DNA from: an uncultured Hungatella sp.
GTDB taxonomy: Bacteria; Bacillota; Clostridia; Lachnospirales; Lachnospiraceae
DNA length: 14,566 bases
Direction of reading: 5' to 3'
NCBI GenBank assembly: GCA_910579515.1
Contig: CAJTUV010000055.1
Coordinates: 1 to 14,566, forward strand
Part shown: positions 1-6,521 of the stretch, piece after piece
Layout: each line of letters opens with the position of its first letter
How positions within the stretch are numbered: the first letter of the stretch is position 1
Made by a program: the position numbers and the translations under genes
The notes under the pieces: generated by a model
Seen by the model: the letters and a program-made list of their open reading frames with translations, nothing else
Told to the model about the DNA's origin: nothing
Databases searched by the model: none

Positions 1-5
1 TACAG

Positions 6-38
6 AAGCCGTTTTCTGCTTATGCAGGAGCGGCTTTT
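6..38 (+). terminator. Intrinsic terminator of an upstream gene outside the window
   Basis: AAGCCG at 6-11 pairs with CGGCTT at 31-36. The stem continues through wobble pairs to CTGC (16-19) and GCAG (24-27) around a TTAT loop, and T residues follow at 35-38. The T-tract is short, so this is a moderate terminator. It presumably ends a + strand gene left of the window. Confidence 0.6.
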
Positions 39-114
39 GTATATGGAGCCAGTACGAGAGGCGTCGCATATACTGTTTAGGGAAGAGCCAAGTAGTATTT
101 TAAGGAGGAGCATT

Positions 115-978
115 ATGGGAGTGATTCAGGATAAGGTGACGCCAGAATTTAAAAAGTGGGTAGGTTATTGTGAGAAAAACTCACAATCCCAGATTGGTTT
201 ATATGATAATCCTGAAGATTATAAAAAAAATGCTGGAAGAGGCAACTATACGGTATTTGCAGATTTATATCAAAAAAAGACAGGCATTAATGTTCAGGGA
301 CAGCCTTGGTGCGACAGCTTTTTTGACACGATTTTTGTTCACCTGTTTGGAGTGGCTAAGGCTAAAAAGCTGTTGGGAGGTTTTTCTGCATACACGCCAA
401 CTTCTGCTGACTATTATAAACAGATGGGGAGATACTTTAAAGAACCAAAAGAAGGAGACCAGATCTTTTTCCATAATGACACACGAATTTATCATACAGG
501 ATATGTCTATAGTGTAAAAAATGGTATTGTCTATACTGTGGAGGGCAACACCAGCTCGGATAAAATGCTGGAAAATGAAGGAGGATGTGTTGCGTATAAA
601 CAGTATCCGGTGGGATGGTCCAGCGGAAGGAAACGGATTGACGGATATGGACGGCCGGATTATTCCATAGTAGAAACGTATCAGGAAGGTTTTATACTGG
701 CTGCAGATGGAAAGAGATGGTGGTATCAATACAAAGACGGTTCCTTCGCTTCTGATGGCTGGGCATATTTGACAGAACAGACAGGAGGATCTTCAGGCTG
801 GTATCTGTTTGATGCAAAGGGATATATGCTGACAGGATATCAGACCGCCCCTGATGGAAAGAAATATTTCCTGTGTCCAGAAGGGATTCATGAGGGGCAG
901 TGTATGGTTACAGATCATAAGGGCGAACTGATGATTGCTGAATATGATACAGCGGCTAATCAGTACTTGGTAAGCTAA
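115..978 (+). CDS. CHAP-type peptidoglycan amidase/endopeptidase with C-terminal wall-binding repeats
   Basis: The protein is 287 aa. I chose ATG 115 because AAGGAGGAG (102-110) sits just before it; an in-frame ATG at 22 lies inside the upstream terminator. Residues about 1-185 resemble a CHAP/NlpC-P60-like cysteine hydrolase: candidate nucleophile Cys66 in QPWCDSF, His127 in YHTGYVY, and a polar third residue in VEGNTS (Glu143 or Asn145). Residues about 193-287 are rich in Gly, Trp and Tyr, with repeats such as GWYLFDAKGYMLTGY typical of choline-binding or cell-wall-binding modules. The family cleaves peptide or amide bonds in murein. There is no signal peptide or membrane segment, so export would need a holin-like or non-classical route, as for phage endolysins. 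No phage genes are visible beside it. It could be a prophage remnant or a host autolysin. Fold assignment is fairly sure; substrate is unknown. Confidence 0.75.
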   Translation: MGVIQDKVTPEFKKWVGYCEKNSQSQIGLYDNPEDYKKNAGRGNYTVFADLYQKKTGINVQGQPWCDSFFDTIFVHLFGVAKAKKLLGGFSAYTPTSADYYKQMGRYFKEPKEGDQIFFHNDTRIYHTGYVYSVKNGIVYTVEGNTSSDKMLENEGGCVAYKQYPVGWSSGRKRIDGYGRPDYSIVETYQEGFILAADGKRWWYQYKDGSFASDGWAYLTEQTGGSSGWYLFDAKGYMLTGYQTAPDGKKYFLCPEGIHEGQCMVTDHKGELMIAEYDTAANQYLVS

Positions 979-992
979 ACCATTTTTAAAAT

Positions 993-1024
993 AGGCTGCG
1001 TGTAAAAGCGCGGTCTGTTTTATT
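993..1024 (+). terminator. Intrinsic terminator after the CHAP hydrolase gene
   Basis: AGGCTGCG (993-1000) pairs with CGCGGTCT (1009-1016) with two G-U wobbles, leaving an 8-base loop, and is followed by GTTTTATTT. It lies 15 bases after the stop codon, so the hydrolase gene appears to be transcribed alone. Confidence 0.6.
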
Positions 1025-1036
1025 TCCAAAAACTGT

Positions 1037-1065
1037 TTGATTTCTCAATTCATAAATGATAGAAT
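1037..1065 (+). promoter_or_regulatory. Sigma-A promoter for the VanZ-truA-CDF-sigma gene set
   Basis: TTGATT at 1037-1042, a 17-base spacer, then TAGAAT at 1060-1065 preceded by TG at 1057-1058 (extended -10). It lies 30 bases upstream of the VanZ-like start codon and directly after the preceding terminator. Confidence 0.65.
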
Positions 1066-1095
1066 AATAAATTCAGAAGGTATGAGGTAAAACAT

Positions 1096-1557
1096 ATGAA
1101 GAAAGCGCACCCGTTCATTTGGACCAGTATCGTCGTCCTTTACATTAGTTTTATTTTTTTCAATTCCTTAACACCTGCCGTACAGTCGTCGAAGCAAAGC
1201 GGTACAGTGCTGTCTATGGTGTTGACGATGGTTCGCTCCATTGGGCTGAATGGAGCCTGGATTACAGAGCATTTAATTCGCAAGTCGGCACATTTTGCAG
1301 AGTACTCTCTCCTTGGCATGTTGTTGTGGAAATGTTTTCAGAGCTATAAGCTTCAAGGGAAAATATGGATTCTTGTGCAGGCATGGATGACAATATTGAT
1401 TCCTCTGACAGACGAGACGTTACAGTTATTTACAGAAGGCAGGTCAGGGCAGATCAGCGACGTGTGGCTGGACGTCTCAGGGATGATTGCAGGAAGTCTT
1501 TTTATTATGGGATGTTGGTACTTATTGCACAGAAAGCGGGACGGACAGAAAAGATGA
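1096..1557 (+). CDS. VanZ-family integral membrane protein
   Basis: The protein is 153 aa, about usual for a stand-alone VanZ-like protein. ATG 1096 follows a GAGGT ribosome binding site (1084-1088) with 7-base spacing. Four hydrophobic segments are visible, near residues 7-22, 67-81, 90-105 and 127-144. Family signatures are RKSAHFAEY (62-70) with charged residues just before a membrane helix, DETLQLF (106-112), GRSGQISD (115-122) and a following Asp126. VanZ of Tn1546 confers low-level teicoplanin resistance by an unsettled mechanism, but chromosomal homologues like this are common in Firmicutes and usually have no known role, so it should not be read as a resistance gene. It overlaps truA by four bases (ATGA), implying translational coupling in one transcript. 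Confidence 0.85.
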   Translation: MKKAHPFIWTSIVVLYISFIFFNSLTPAVQSSKQSGTVLSMVLTMVRSIGLNGAWITEHLIRKSAHFAEYSLLGMLLWKCFQSYKLQGKIWILVQAWMTILIPLTDETLQLFTEGRSGQISDVWLDVSGMIAGSLFIMGCWYLLHRKRDGQKR

Positions 1558-2297
1558 GCAGAAATATCAAAATGATATTGCAGTACGACGGAAGCCGCTA
1601 TAATGGCTGGCAGAAGCAGGGAAATACACCGAATACGATCCAAGAAAAAATAGAACAGGTTTTGGAGAGGATGACTGGAAAAACGGTGGAGGTCCATGGA
1701 TCGGGAAGAACGGATGCGGGCGTTCACGCAACAGGACAGGTGGCGAATGCCCATCTGGAGACAGGACTTACAACAGAAGAAATTAAGGAGTATCTAAATC
1801 AGTATCTGCCAGAAGACATTTTAGTGCAAAAGACAGAGGAAATGCAGGGGCGGTTTCACAGCCGGTTAAATGCTAGGGAAAAGATTTATACATATCGGGT
1901 GGATATGGCAGCAAAAAGCAGTGTGTTTGAGCGAAAATATGTATTTACATTAGGAGAAAGTCTGGCAGTGGATTGGATGAGAGAGGCTGCAAAAATTTTA
2001 TGCGGAACTCATGATTTTAAAAGTTTTTGTGTTGGGAGAACAGGGAAAAAGACGACAGTGCGCACGCTTTATGAAATAGAGATAAATTCTTCGGGCACGA
2101 TTGTGGAAATGCGGTTTCGGGGAAATGGATTTCTCTATAATATGGTGCGGATTCTGGCAGGAACTTTGATTGAAGTAGGCCAGGGAAAACGAGAGGCGCA
2201 TACAATGTCTCAGATTTTAGAGGCAAAAGACAGAAAAAAGGCTGGCTTTACAGCGCCGGCCAAAGGACTGTTTTTGACAGAAGTTTTTTATTCCTGA
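1554..2297 (+). CDS. truA: tRNA pseudouridine(38-40) synthase TruA
   Basis: The protein is 247 aa, normal for TruA. The start is ATG 1554, overlapping the VanZ stop codon (ATGA); a longer in-frame reading from 1365 would run through the VanZ gene and adds nothing conserved. The enzyme isomerises uridines 38-40 in the anticodon arm of many tRNAs. The catalytic motif SGRTDAGVHA is present with nucleophile Asp54. The N-terminal LQYDGSRYNGWQ segment (9-20) and the C-terminal FRGNGFLYNMVR segment are characteristic of the family. The next gene starts 31 bases downstream without an obvious terminator, so read-through into the metal transporter is likely. Identification is secure. Confidence 0.96.
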   Translation: MSRNIKMILQYDGSRYNGWQKQGNTPNTIQEKIEQVLERMTGKTVEVHGSGRTDAGVHATGQVANAHLETGLTTEEIKEYLNQYLPEDILVQKTEEMQGRFHSRLNAREKIYTYRVDMAAKSSVFERKYVFTLGESLAVDWMREAAKILCGTHDFKSFCVGRTGKKTTVRTLYEIEINSSGTIVEMRFRGNGFLYNMVRILAGTLIEVGQGKREAHTMSQILEAKDRKKAGFTAPAKGLFLTEVFYS

Positions 2298-2328
2298 TGT
2301 TGTGATAAAGGGAAGAGCGGAGAATAGA

Positions 2329-3519
2329 ATGACAGAATTTCTTGTAAAAAAATTTGTTAAAAATTATGAGAATACTGGGGATGGGAAGGTCAGAACATCC
2401 TATGGCATGTTGGCCAGTCTGGTTGGAATTGGGTGTAATATGCTCTTATTTCTGGCGAAACTGATTACAGGAATTTTGATCAACAGTATTTCTGTTATGG
2501 CGGATGCATTTAACAATCTATCGGATGCGGCCTCCTCCATTATTGGATTTGTGGGAGTGAAAATGGCTGGGAAGCCGGCAGATCAGGACCATCCGTTTGG
2601 CCACGGACGGATTGAATATATTGCAGGATTCATCGTAGCGTTTTTGGTGATTGAGGTGGGATTTTCGCTATTTAAAACTTCTTTTGGAAAGATTCGCAAT
2701 CCAGAGAACATGACATTTCATCTGACTTCCGTGGTAATTCTTCTTTTGTCCATTGGAGTGAAATTGTGGCTGGGATTGTTTAACAGGACTTTGGGGAAAC
2801 GAATTCAGTCTACTGTGATGATGGCCACAGCGGCGGACTCCTTAGGAGATGTAGCCACTACCTCTGCTACGATTCTTTCCATTCTGGTTTTTGGTTTCTT
2901 TGGGTGGAATATTGACGGAATCATTGGTTTGGTTGTCTCTGTGGTTGTCATGATTGCAGGAGTAAATATTGCAAGGGACACATTGGAACCTTTGATTGGC
3001 CAGGCTATTGACCCAAAAGTTTACAGGGAATTAACGGAGTTTGTGGAACAGTATGACGGGATTGTAGGAAGTCATGATTTAATTGTCCATAATTATGGGC
3101 CTTCCAAAAGCATGGCCTCAATTCATGCGGAAGTGCCAAGCCATCAAAATATAGAAGTGAGCCATGAGATTGTCGACAAGATAGAACGGGACTGTCTGAA
3201 GAAGCTAGGGATTTTTTTGGTGATTCATATGGACCCAGTGGAAACCCATAATGAAAAGACAGCGGCGTTAAAGGAACAGGTGGGAGAAATCTTAGGCCGG
3301 CTTGATTCCAGGCTGCAGTTTCATGATTTTCGAATTGTGAACGGCACAGATAAGGTGAATTTGATTTTTGATTTAGTAGTGCCCAGAGAGTATAATTCTT
3401 CTATGCGGGATACAATAAGGAATAAGATTTCGGAGGAAGTGCAGAAATGGGATTCCAGATATGATTGTGTCATAACTGTGGAGAATAGTTATTGTGCAGA
3501 GAATCCGGAATCAATCTGA
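2329..3519 (+). CDS. Cation diffusion facilitator exporter, probably manganese
   Basis: The protein is 396 aa. ATG 2329 has CGGAG (2318-2322) at good spacing; a GTG at 2302 in the same frame lacks a ribosome binding site. The N-terminal ~210 residues hold the six-helix CDF transport domain, followed by a cytoplasmic dimerisation domain and an extra C-terminal stretch that makes it longer than the usual ~300 aa. The transport site reads Asn62-x3-Asp66 in helix 2 (MADAFNNLSD) and Asp170-x3-Asp174 in helix 5 (AADSLGD). This N/D/D/D set matches the manganese exporter MntE of pneumococcus and differs from the His-containing zinc exporters. HPFGHGRIEY is the conserved loop after helix 2. CDF proteins exchange cytoplasmic metal ions for protons. 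The family is certain; manganese specificity is inferred from the four ligands. Confidence 0.9.
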   Translation: MTEFLVKKFVKNYENTGDGKVRTSYGMLASLVGIGCNMLLFLAKLITGILINSISVMADAFNNLSDAASSIIGFVGVKMAGKPADQDHPFGHGRIEYIAGFIVAFLVIEVGFSLFKTSFGKIRNPENMTFHLTSVVILLLSIGVKLWLGLFNRTLGKRIQSTVMMATAADSLGDVATTSATILSILVFGFFGWNIDGIIGLVVSVVVMIAGVNIARDTLEPLIGQAIDPKVYRELTEFVEQYDGIVGSHDLIVHNYGPSKSMASIHAEVPSHQNIEVSHEIVDKIERDCLKKLGIFLVIHMDPVETHNEKTAALKEQVGEILGRLDSRLQFHDFRIVNGTDKVNLIFDLVVPREYNSSMRDTIRNKISEEVQKWDSRYDCVITVENSYCAENPESI

Positions 3520-3538
3520 CGGTTGATGGGGAAGAACT

Positions 3539-4108
3539 ATGTGGGATAACAAAGAAGAAAGCCGGTCGGAGTATGACCGGCTTTTAGCGTTAATGAAAGA
3601 AGGAGATAGAAACGCTTTTCATTGTTTCTATAAAGAGACGGCAAAAAGTGTTTATGGCTATGCGTTATCTATTTTAAAGAATCCTCAGGACGCAGAGGAG
3701 GCTATGCAGGATACTTATCTGACTGCGTGGGAGCAGGCAGGGAAATATCAGTCTGATGGAAAACCGATGGCCTGGATTTTTACAATCACAAAGAATCTCT
3801 GTTATATGAGACTTCGGCGACAGACAAATTGGAGCGGAGTCAGTTTGGAAGAGTTAAAGGAGCAGGAAAGCGGATGGGAGCCTGGACAGCTATGCGACGA
3901 CATTGAACTGGCCCCGGAAAAGCAGGTTCTTTTAGAGGCTTTGAAGTCTCTGAAAGAAGAGGAACGCAGCATTGTGCTTCTTCATGACGCCAGCGGAATG
4001 AAGCATCGGGAGATTGCAGAGCTTTTGCAGATGCCTCTTCCCACAGTCTTGTCTAAATACCGCAGAGCGTTGAAAAAGTTATGTGGAAAAGTAGGAAAAA
4101 GTGATTGA
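3539..4108 (+). CDS. ECF-type RNA polymerase sigma factor
   Basis: The protein is 189 aa, usual for an ECF (group 4) sigma-70 factor. ATG 3539 has GGGGAAG upstream; a later in-frame ATG at 3593 lacks a ribosome binding site. Region 2 lies around residues 26-71 (AFHCFYKE, then NPQDAEEAMQDTYLTAWE), which binds core polymerase and the -10. Region 4 lies around residues 134-182 with a helix-turn-helix at about 153-178 (GMKHREIAELLQMP, then VLSKYRRALKKL), which reads the -35. There is no extra C-terminal domain. An anti-sigma gene normally follows such factors but here an ABC transporter gene follows, so control must be transcriptional or act from elsewhere. A strong hairpin lies within the first codons. 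It is 19 bases from the CDF stop codon, so co-transcription is likely. Target promoters are unknown. Confidence 0.9.
   Translation: MWDNKEESRSEYDRLLALMKEGDRNAFHCFYKETAKSVYGYALSILKNPQDAEEAMQDTYLTAWEQAGKYQSDGKPMAWIFTITKNLCYMRLRRQTNWSGVSLEELKEQESGWEPGQLCDDIELAPEKQVLLEALKSLKEEERSIVLLHDASGMKHREIAELLQMPLPTVLSKYRRALKKLCGKVGKSD
3558..3585 (+). terminator. Terminator-like hairpin inside the 5' end of the sigma factor gene
   Basis: AAAGCCGGTC (3558-3567) and GACCGGCTTT (3575-3584) form a perfect 10-bp stem with a 7-base loop, ending in TTTT at 3582-3585. It begins 19 bases after the A of the sigma ATG and 38 bases after the CDF stop codon. It has the shape of an intrinsic terminator for the upstream operon but lies within codons 7-16 of the sigma gene. 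It may act as an attenuator that lowers sigma expression unless ribosomes cover it. The T-run is only four long, so efficiency is uncertain. Confidence 0.5.
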
Positions 4109-4133
4109 CAAAAAGGTCTTTTTAGGGAATAAT
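4105..4133 (+). promoter_or_regulatory. Promoter for the amino-acid ABC transporter operon
   Basis: A perfect TTGACA -35 (4105-4110) overlaps the stop codon of the sigma gene. After a 17-base spacer comes AATAAT (4128-4133); TAATAT two bases later is an alternative -10. Downstream in the roughly 70-base leader, ATGCTAC occurs twice in tandem (4160-4166 and 4168-4174). No terminator is visible between the sigma gene and this promoter, so read-through may add to expression. Confidence 0.6.
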
Positions 4134-4211
4134 ATACTTTGTTATGTCAGCACTTTATTATGCTACCATGCTACTACAATAAAACGGAGAGATAAAGGGA
4201 GGAACATGGAA

Positions 4212-5084
4212 ATGGTTAACCAAATAAAATGCGGAATGGGAAAAAGAATTTCAGCCGGAGTCTTGGCTGTTACGATTGGGATGGCGCTGTTCGGATGCAG
4301 TGGGAAACAGACTCAGGGGGGAAGCGCTGCAAATCGCTTGGAACAGATCAAACAGAAAGGCTACATTGAGGTGGTGACAGAGCCCTATTTTGCTCCCAAT
4401 GAATTTATTGATTCCACCAAGACAGGGGATGATCAATATGTAGGGGCAGACATTGAGCTGGCCAAATATATTGCGGATAAGCTGGGGGTGGAGGCACATA
4501 TTATTCCTCTGGAGTTTTCGGCAGTGTTAAGCAGTATTACGGAGGGAAAGTATGATCTGGCAATCTCAGCCCTGGCTTATACGCCGGAGCGGGCGGAGGC
4601 TATGACCTTGTCTAAAGGATATTATTTTGCAGAGAATGAGGGGTATGGTTTTTTGGTCCGCCAGGAGGACGTGGATAAGTATCCAGATACCGCCTCTTAT
4701 GAGAATGCAGTGGTGGTGTGTCAGAGCGGATCTCTTCAGGAGGCGTATGTCACCTCTCAAATTCCTAAGTGCAAGGAGATCAAAAGAGTGTCTGCTACCA
4801 CAGATGGTTTTTTGATGGTTCAAGAGGGGAAAGCGGATGCGGCCGCTACCTATATCGGCACCGCCAAGCTGTATGCGGAGGCGAATCCGGGAGTGACCAT
4901 TGCCAATAACTTCCGCTTTGTGGTGGATCAGAGCACGGAAGGGACCAGGATTGGCATGCCAAAGGATGAGCCGGAACTGGAAAACGCCATCAACGAAATC
5001 ATTGACGAGCTGCTGGAATCCGGACAGTTTGAGCAATGGATGGAGGAATACAGCGAGTACGCCAGGAGCCTGGGAATCGAATAA
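4212..5084 (+). CDS. Amino-acid ABC transporter substrate-binding lipoprotein (SBP_bac_3 family)
   Basis: The protein is 290 aa from ATG 4212, which lies 9 bases after GGAGG (4198-4202); ATG 4206, two codons earlier, is possible but only 3 bases from it. A GTG at 4101 in this frame overlaps the sigma gene and promoter and is rejected. The N-terminus is a lipoprotein signal: basic residues, a hydrophobic stretch and the lipobox ALFGC with lipidated Cys29. The mature part is a two-lobed type 3 extracellular binding protein, with GADIELAKYIADKLG in lobe 1 and the segment SALAYTPERAEAMTLS. In this family the Arg of that segment (here Arg127) holds the ligand alpha-carboxylate. It would capture an amino acid or derivative outside the membrane and deliver it to the following permease and ATPase. 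Exact ligand cannot be read from sequence. Confidence 0.9.
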   Translation: MVNQIKCGMGKRISAGVLAVTIGMALFGCSGKQTQGGSAANRLEQIKQKGYIEVVTEPYFAPNEFIDSTKTGDDQYVGADIELAKYIADKLGVEAHIIPLEFSAVLSSITEGKYDLAISALAYTPERAEAMTLSKGYYFAENEGYGFLVRQEDVDKYPDTASYENAVVVCQSGSLQEAYVTSQIPKCKEIKRVSATTDGFLMVQEGKADAAATYIGTAKLYAEANPGVTIANNFRFVVDQSTEGTRIGMPKDEPELENAINEIIDELLESGQFEQWMEEYSEYARSLGIE

Positions 5085-5116
5085 AGGCTGTATAAAGAAG
5101 AAAGGTAATTGGCATT

Positions 5117-5779
5117 ATGATTGAGAGCATGATAAAAATCTGGGCAAAGTATGATTATGTGTTTATCAACGGCCTTTTTGGAACTTTGTGGCTGGCTGTA
5201 GTCACAGTATTTTTGGGAACCATTTTAGGGACCTTGATTGCCATGCTGCGCATGTCCAGATTCAAGTTTTTTTACGCATTGACCAGCGCCTACATAGAGG
5301 TTTTGAGAGGAACACCCAGTTTATTGCAGCTCTATTTTTTCTGGCTGATTCTGCCTAAGCTGCTTCCGATCAGTGTGTCGGACACAGCCTGTATTGTGGT
5401 GGCACTGATTGTCAACAGCAGTGCTTATGTGGCAGAAATTATCAGAGCAGGGATTCAGGCTGTGGATAAGGGACAGACAGAGGCTGCGAAAAGCCTGGGA
5501 CTTTCCAATGCAAATACTATGCGGTATGTGATTCTGCCTCAGGCAGTGAAGAATATTCTTCCAGCCCTGTGCAATGAGTTTATTATCATGGTGAAGGAGA
5601 CCTCCTTGGCTTCTGTATTTTTTGTGGGCGAGCTGATGACGGCCTATAAGACGGTACAGTCTACCACATTTCTGGCGGTTCCGACCTTGACGATTGTGGG
5701 TATCATTTACTTTGTGGTAAACTTTGTATTGTCGAAACTTCTGAAGGCGTTTGAGAGGAGGCTGCAGGAAAGTGACTGA
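5117..5779 (+). CDS. Amino-acid ABC transporter permease (HisM/GlnP family)
   Basis: The protein is 220 aa, typical of polar amino-acid ABC permeases. ATG 5117 follows a purine-rich AGAAAGG at rather long spacing; ATG 5129 is an alternative. About five hydrophobic segments are visible, beginning with one near residues 15-44 (WLAVVTVFLGTILGTLIAML). The conserved loop that contacts the ATPase is EAAKSLGLS starting at Glu122 and continuing to ILPQAVKNILP. The early segment EVLRGTPSLLQLYF is typical of the HEQRo family. It should form a homodimeric pore because only one permease gene is present. It starts 32 bases after the binding-protein gene, and its 3' end overlaps the ATPase gene by 8 bases. 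Confidence 0.93.
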   Translation: MIESMIKIWAKYDYVFINGLFGTLWLAVVTVFLGTILGTLIAMLRMSRFKFFYALTSAYIEVLRGTPSLLQLYFFWLILPKLLPISVSDTACIVVALIVNSSAYVAEIIRAGIQAVDKGQTEAAKSLGLSNANTMRYVILPQAVKNILPALCNEFIIMVKETSLASVFFVGELMTAYKTVQSTTFLAVPTLTIVGIIYFVVNFVLSKLLKAFERRLQESD

Positions 5780-6521
5780 GGCAGAGCAGGGAAGAGAGAT
5801 TATTCGAGTAGAAAACCTTTGTAAAGGGTTTGGAGAACTGAAGGTTTTAAAAAATATAAATCAGCATGTAAATTTCGGGGAAGTGGTGTCTATCATTGGC
5901 CCCAGCGGCAGTGGAAAAAGCACTTTTTTGCGCTGCTTAAATTTATTGGAGCAGCCTGACAGCGGAAAAATTTGGTTTGAGGGCGTGGACATTACAGATA
6001 AGAGAATTGACATTGACAAGCATCGCCAGAAAATGGGGATGGTGTTTCAGCATTTTAACGTATTTCCCAATCTGAAGGTGCTTGAGAATATTACCTTGGC
6101 GCCTGTGCTTGAGAAAAAGATTCCCAAGGCTCAGGCTGTGGCCCAGGCAGAGGAGCTGCTTAAAAAAGTTGGGCTGTTTGACAAAAGGGATGAGTATCCC
6201 AGAAAATTGTCAGGAGGTCAGAAACAGAGATTGGCCATTGTACGGGCTCTGGCTATGGAACCAGACGTGATCTTGTTTGACGAGCCTACCAGTGCGTTGG
6301 ATCCAGAGATGGTGAAAGATGTACTAGATGTGATCAAAGGATTGGCGGAAAGCGGCATGACGATCGTTATTGTGACTCATGAGATGGGATTTGCCAGAGA
6401 GGTAAGTGACAGAGTGCTTTTTATGGATGACGGGGATATTCAGGAGGAAGGAACGCCAGAACAGATTTTTGATCATCCAGAGAATCCAAGAACCATAGAA
6501 TTTCTTAGTAAGGTATTGTGA
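5772..6521 (+). CDS. Amino-acid ABC transporter ATP-binding protein (GlnQ-like)
   Basis: The protein is 249 aa. I chose GTG 5772 because a perfect AGGAGG (5756-5761) precedes it by 10 bases, inside the end of the permease gene; an upstream TTG at 5751 has no ribosome binding site. All ABC ATPase motifs are present: Walker A GPSGSGKST (43-51), Q-loop VFQHFN, signature LSGGQ (146-150), Walker B VILFDEP (166-172, catalytic Glu171) and switch His203 in VTHE. The closest pattern is the GlnQ/HisP group that energises polar amino-acid uptake. It overlaps the permease gene by 8 bases and the amidohydrolase GTG by 4 bases, so the genes are translationally coupled. Function is secure, substrate is not. 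Confidence 0.95.
   Translation: MTEAEQGREIIRVENLCKGFGELKVLKNINQHVNFGEVVSIIGPSGSGKSTFLRCLNLLEQPDSGKIWFEGVDITDKRIDIDKHRQKMGMVFQHFNVFPNLKVLENITLAPVLEKKIPKAQAVAQAEELLKKVGLFDKRDEYPRKLSGGQKQRLAIVRALAMEPDVILFDEPTSALDPEMVKDVLDVIKGLAESGMTIVIVTHEMGFAREVSDRVLFMDDGDIQEEGTPEQIFDHPENPRTIEFLSKVL

Noticed and set aside
22..114. N-terminal extension of the CHAP hydrolase from ATG 22
   Set aside because: It starts inside a terminator hairpin, has no ribosome binding site and adds no conserved sequence; ATG 115 has AAGGAGGAG.
1365..1553. Upstream extension of truA through the VanZ gene
   Set aside because: The TruA family starts at the ATG overlapping the VanZ stop; the extension is an out-of-frame reading of the VanZ gene.
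1096..1557. Glycopeptide resistance gene
   Set aside because: VanZ-like proteins are common chromosomal membrane proteins; no vanHAX or van regulators are present.
4101..4211. GTG start at 4101 for the binding protein
   Set aside because: It overlaps the sigma gene and the promoter and places a non-signal segment before a clear lipoprotein signal peptide.
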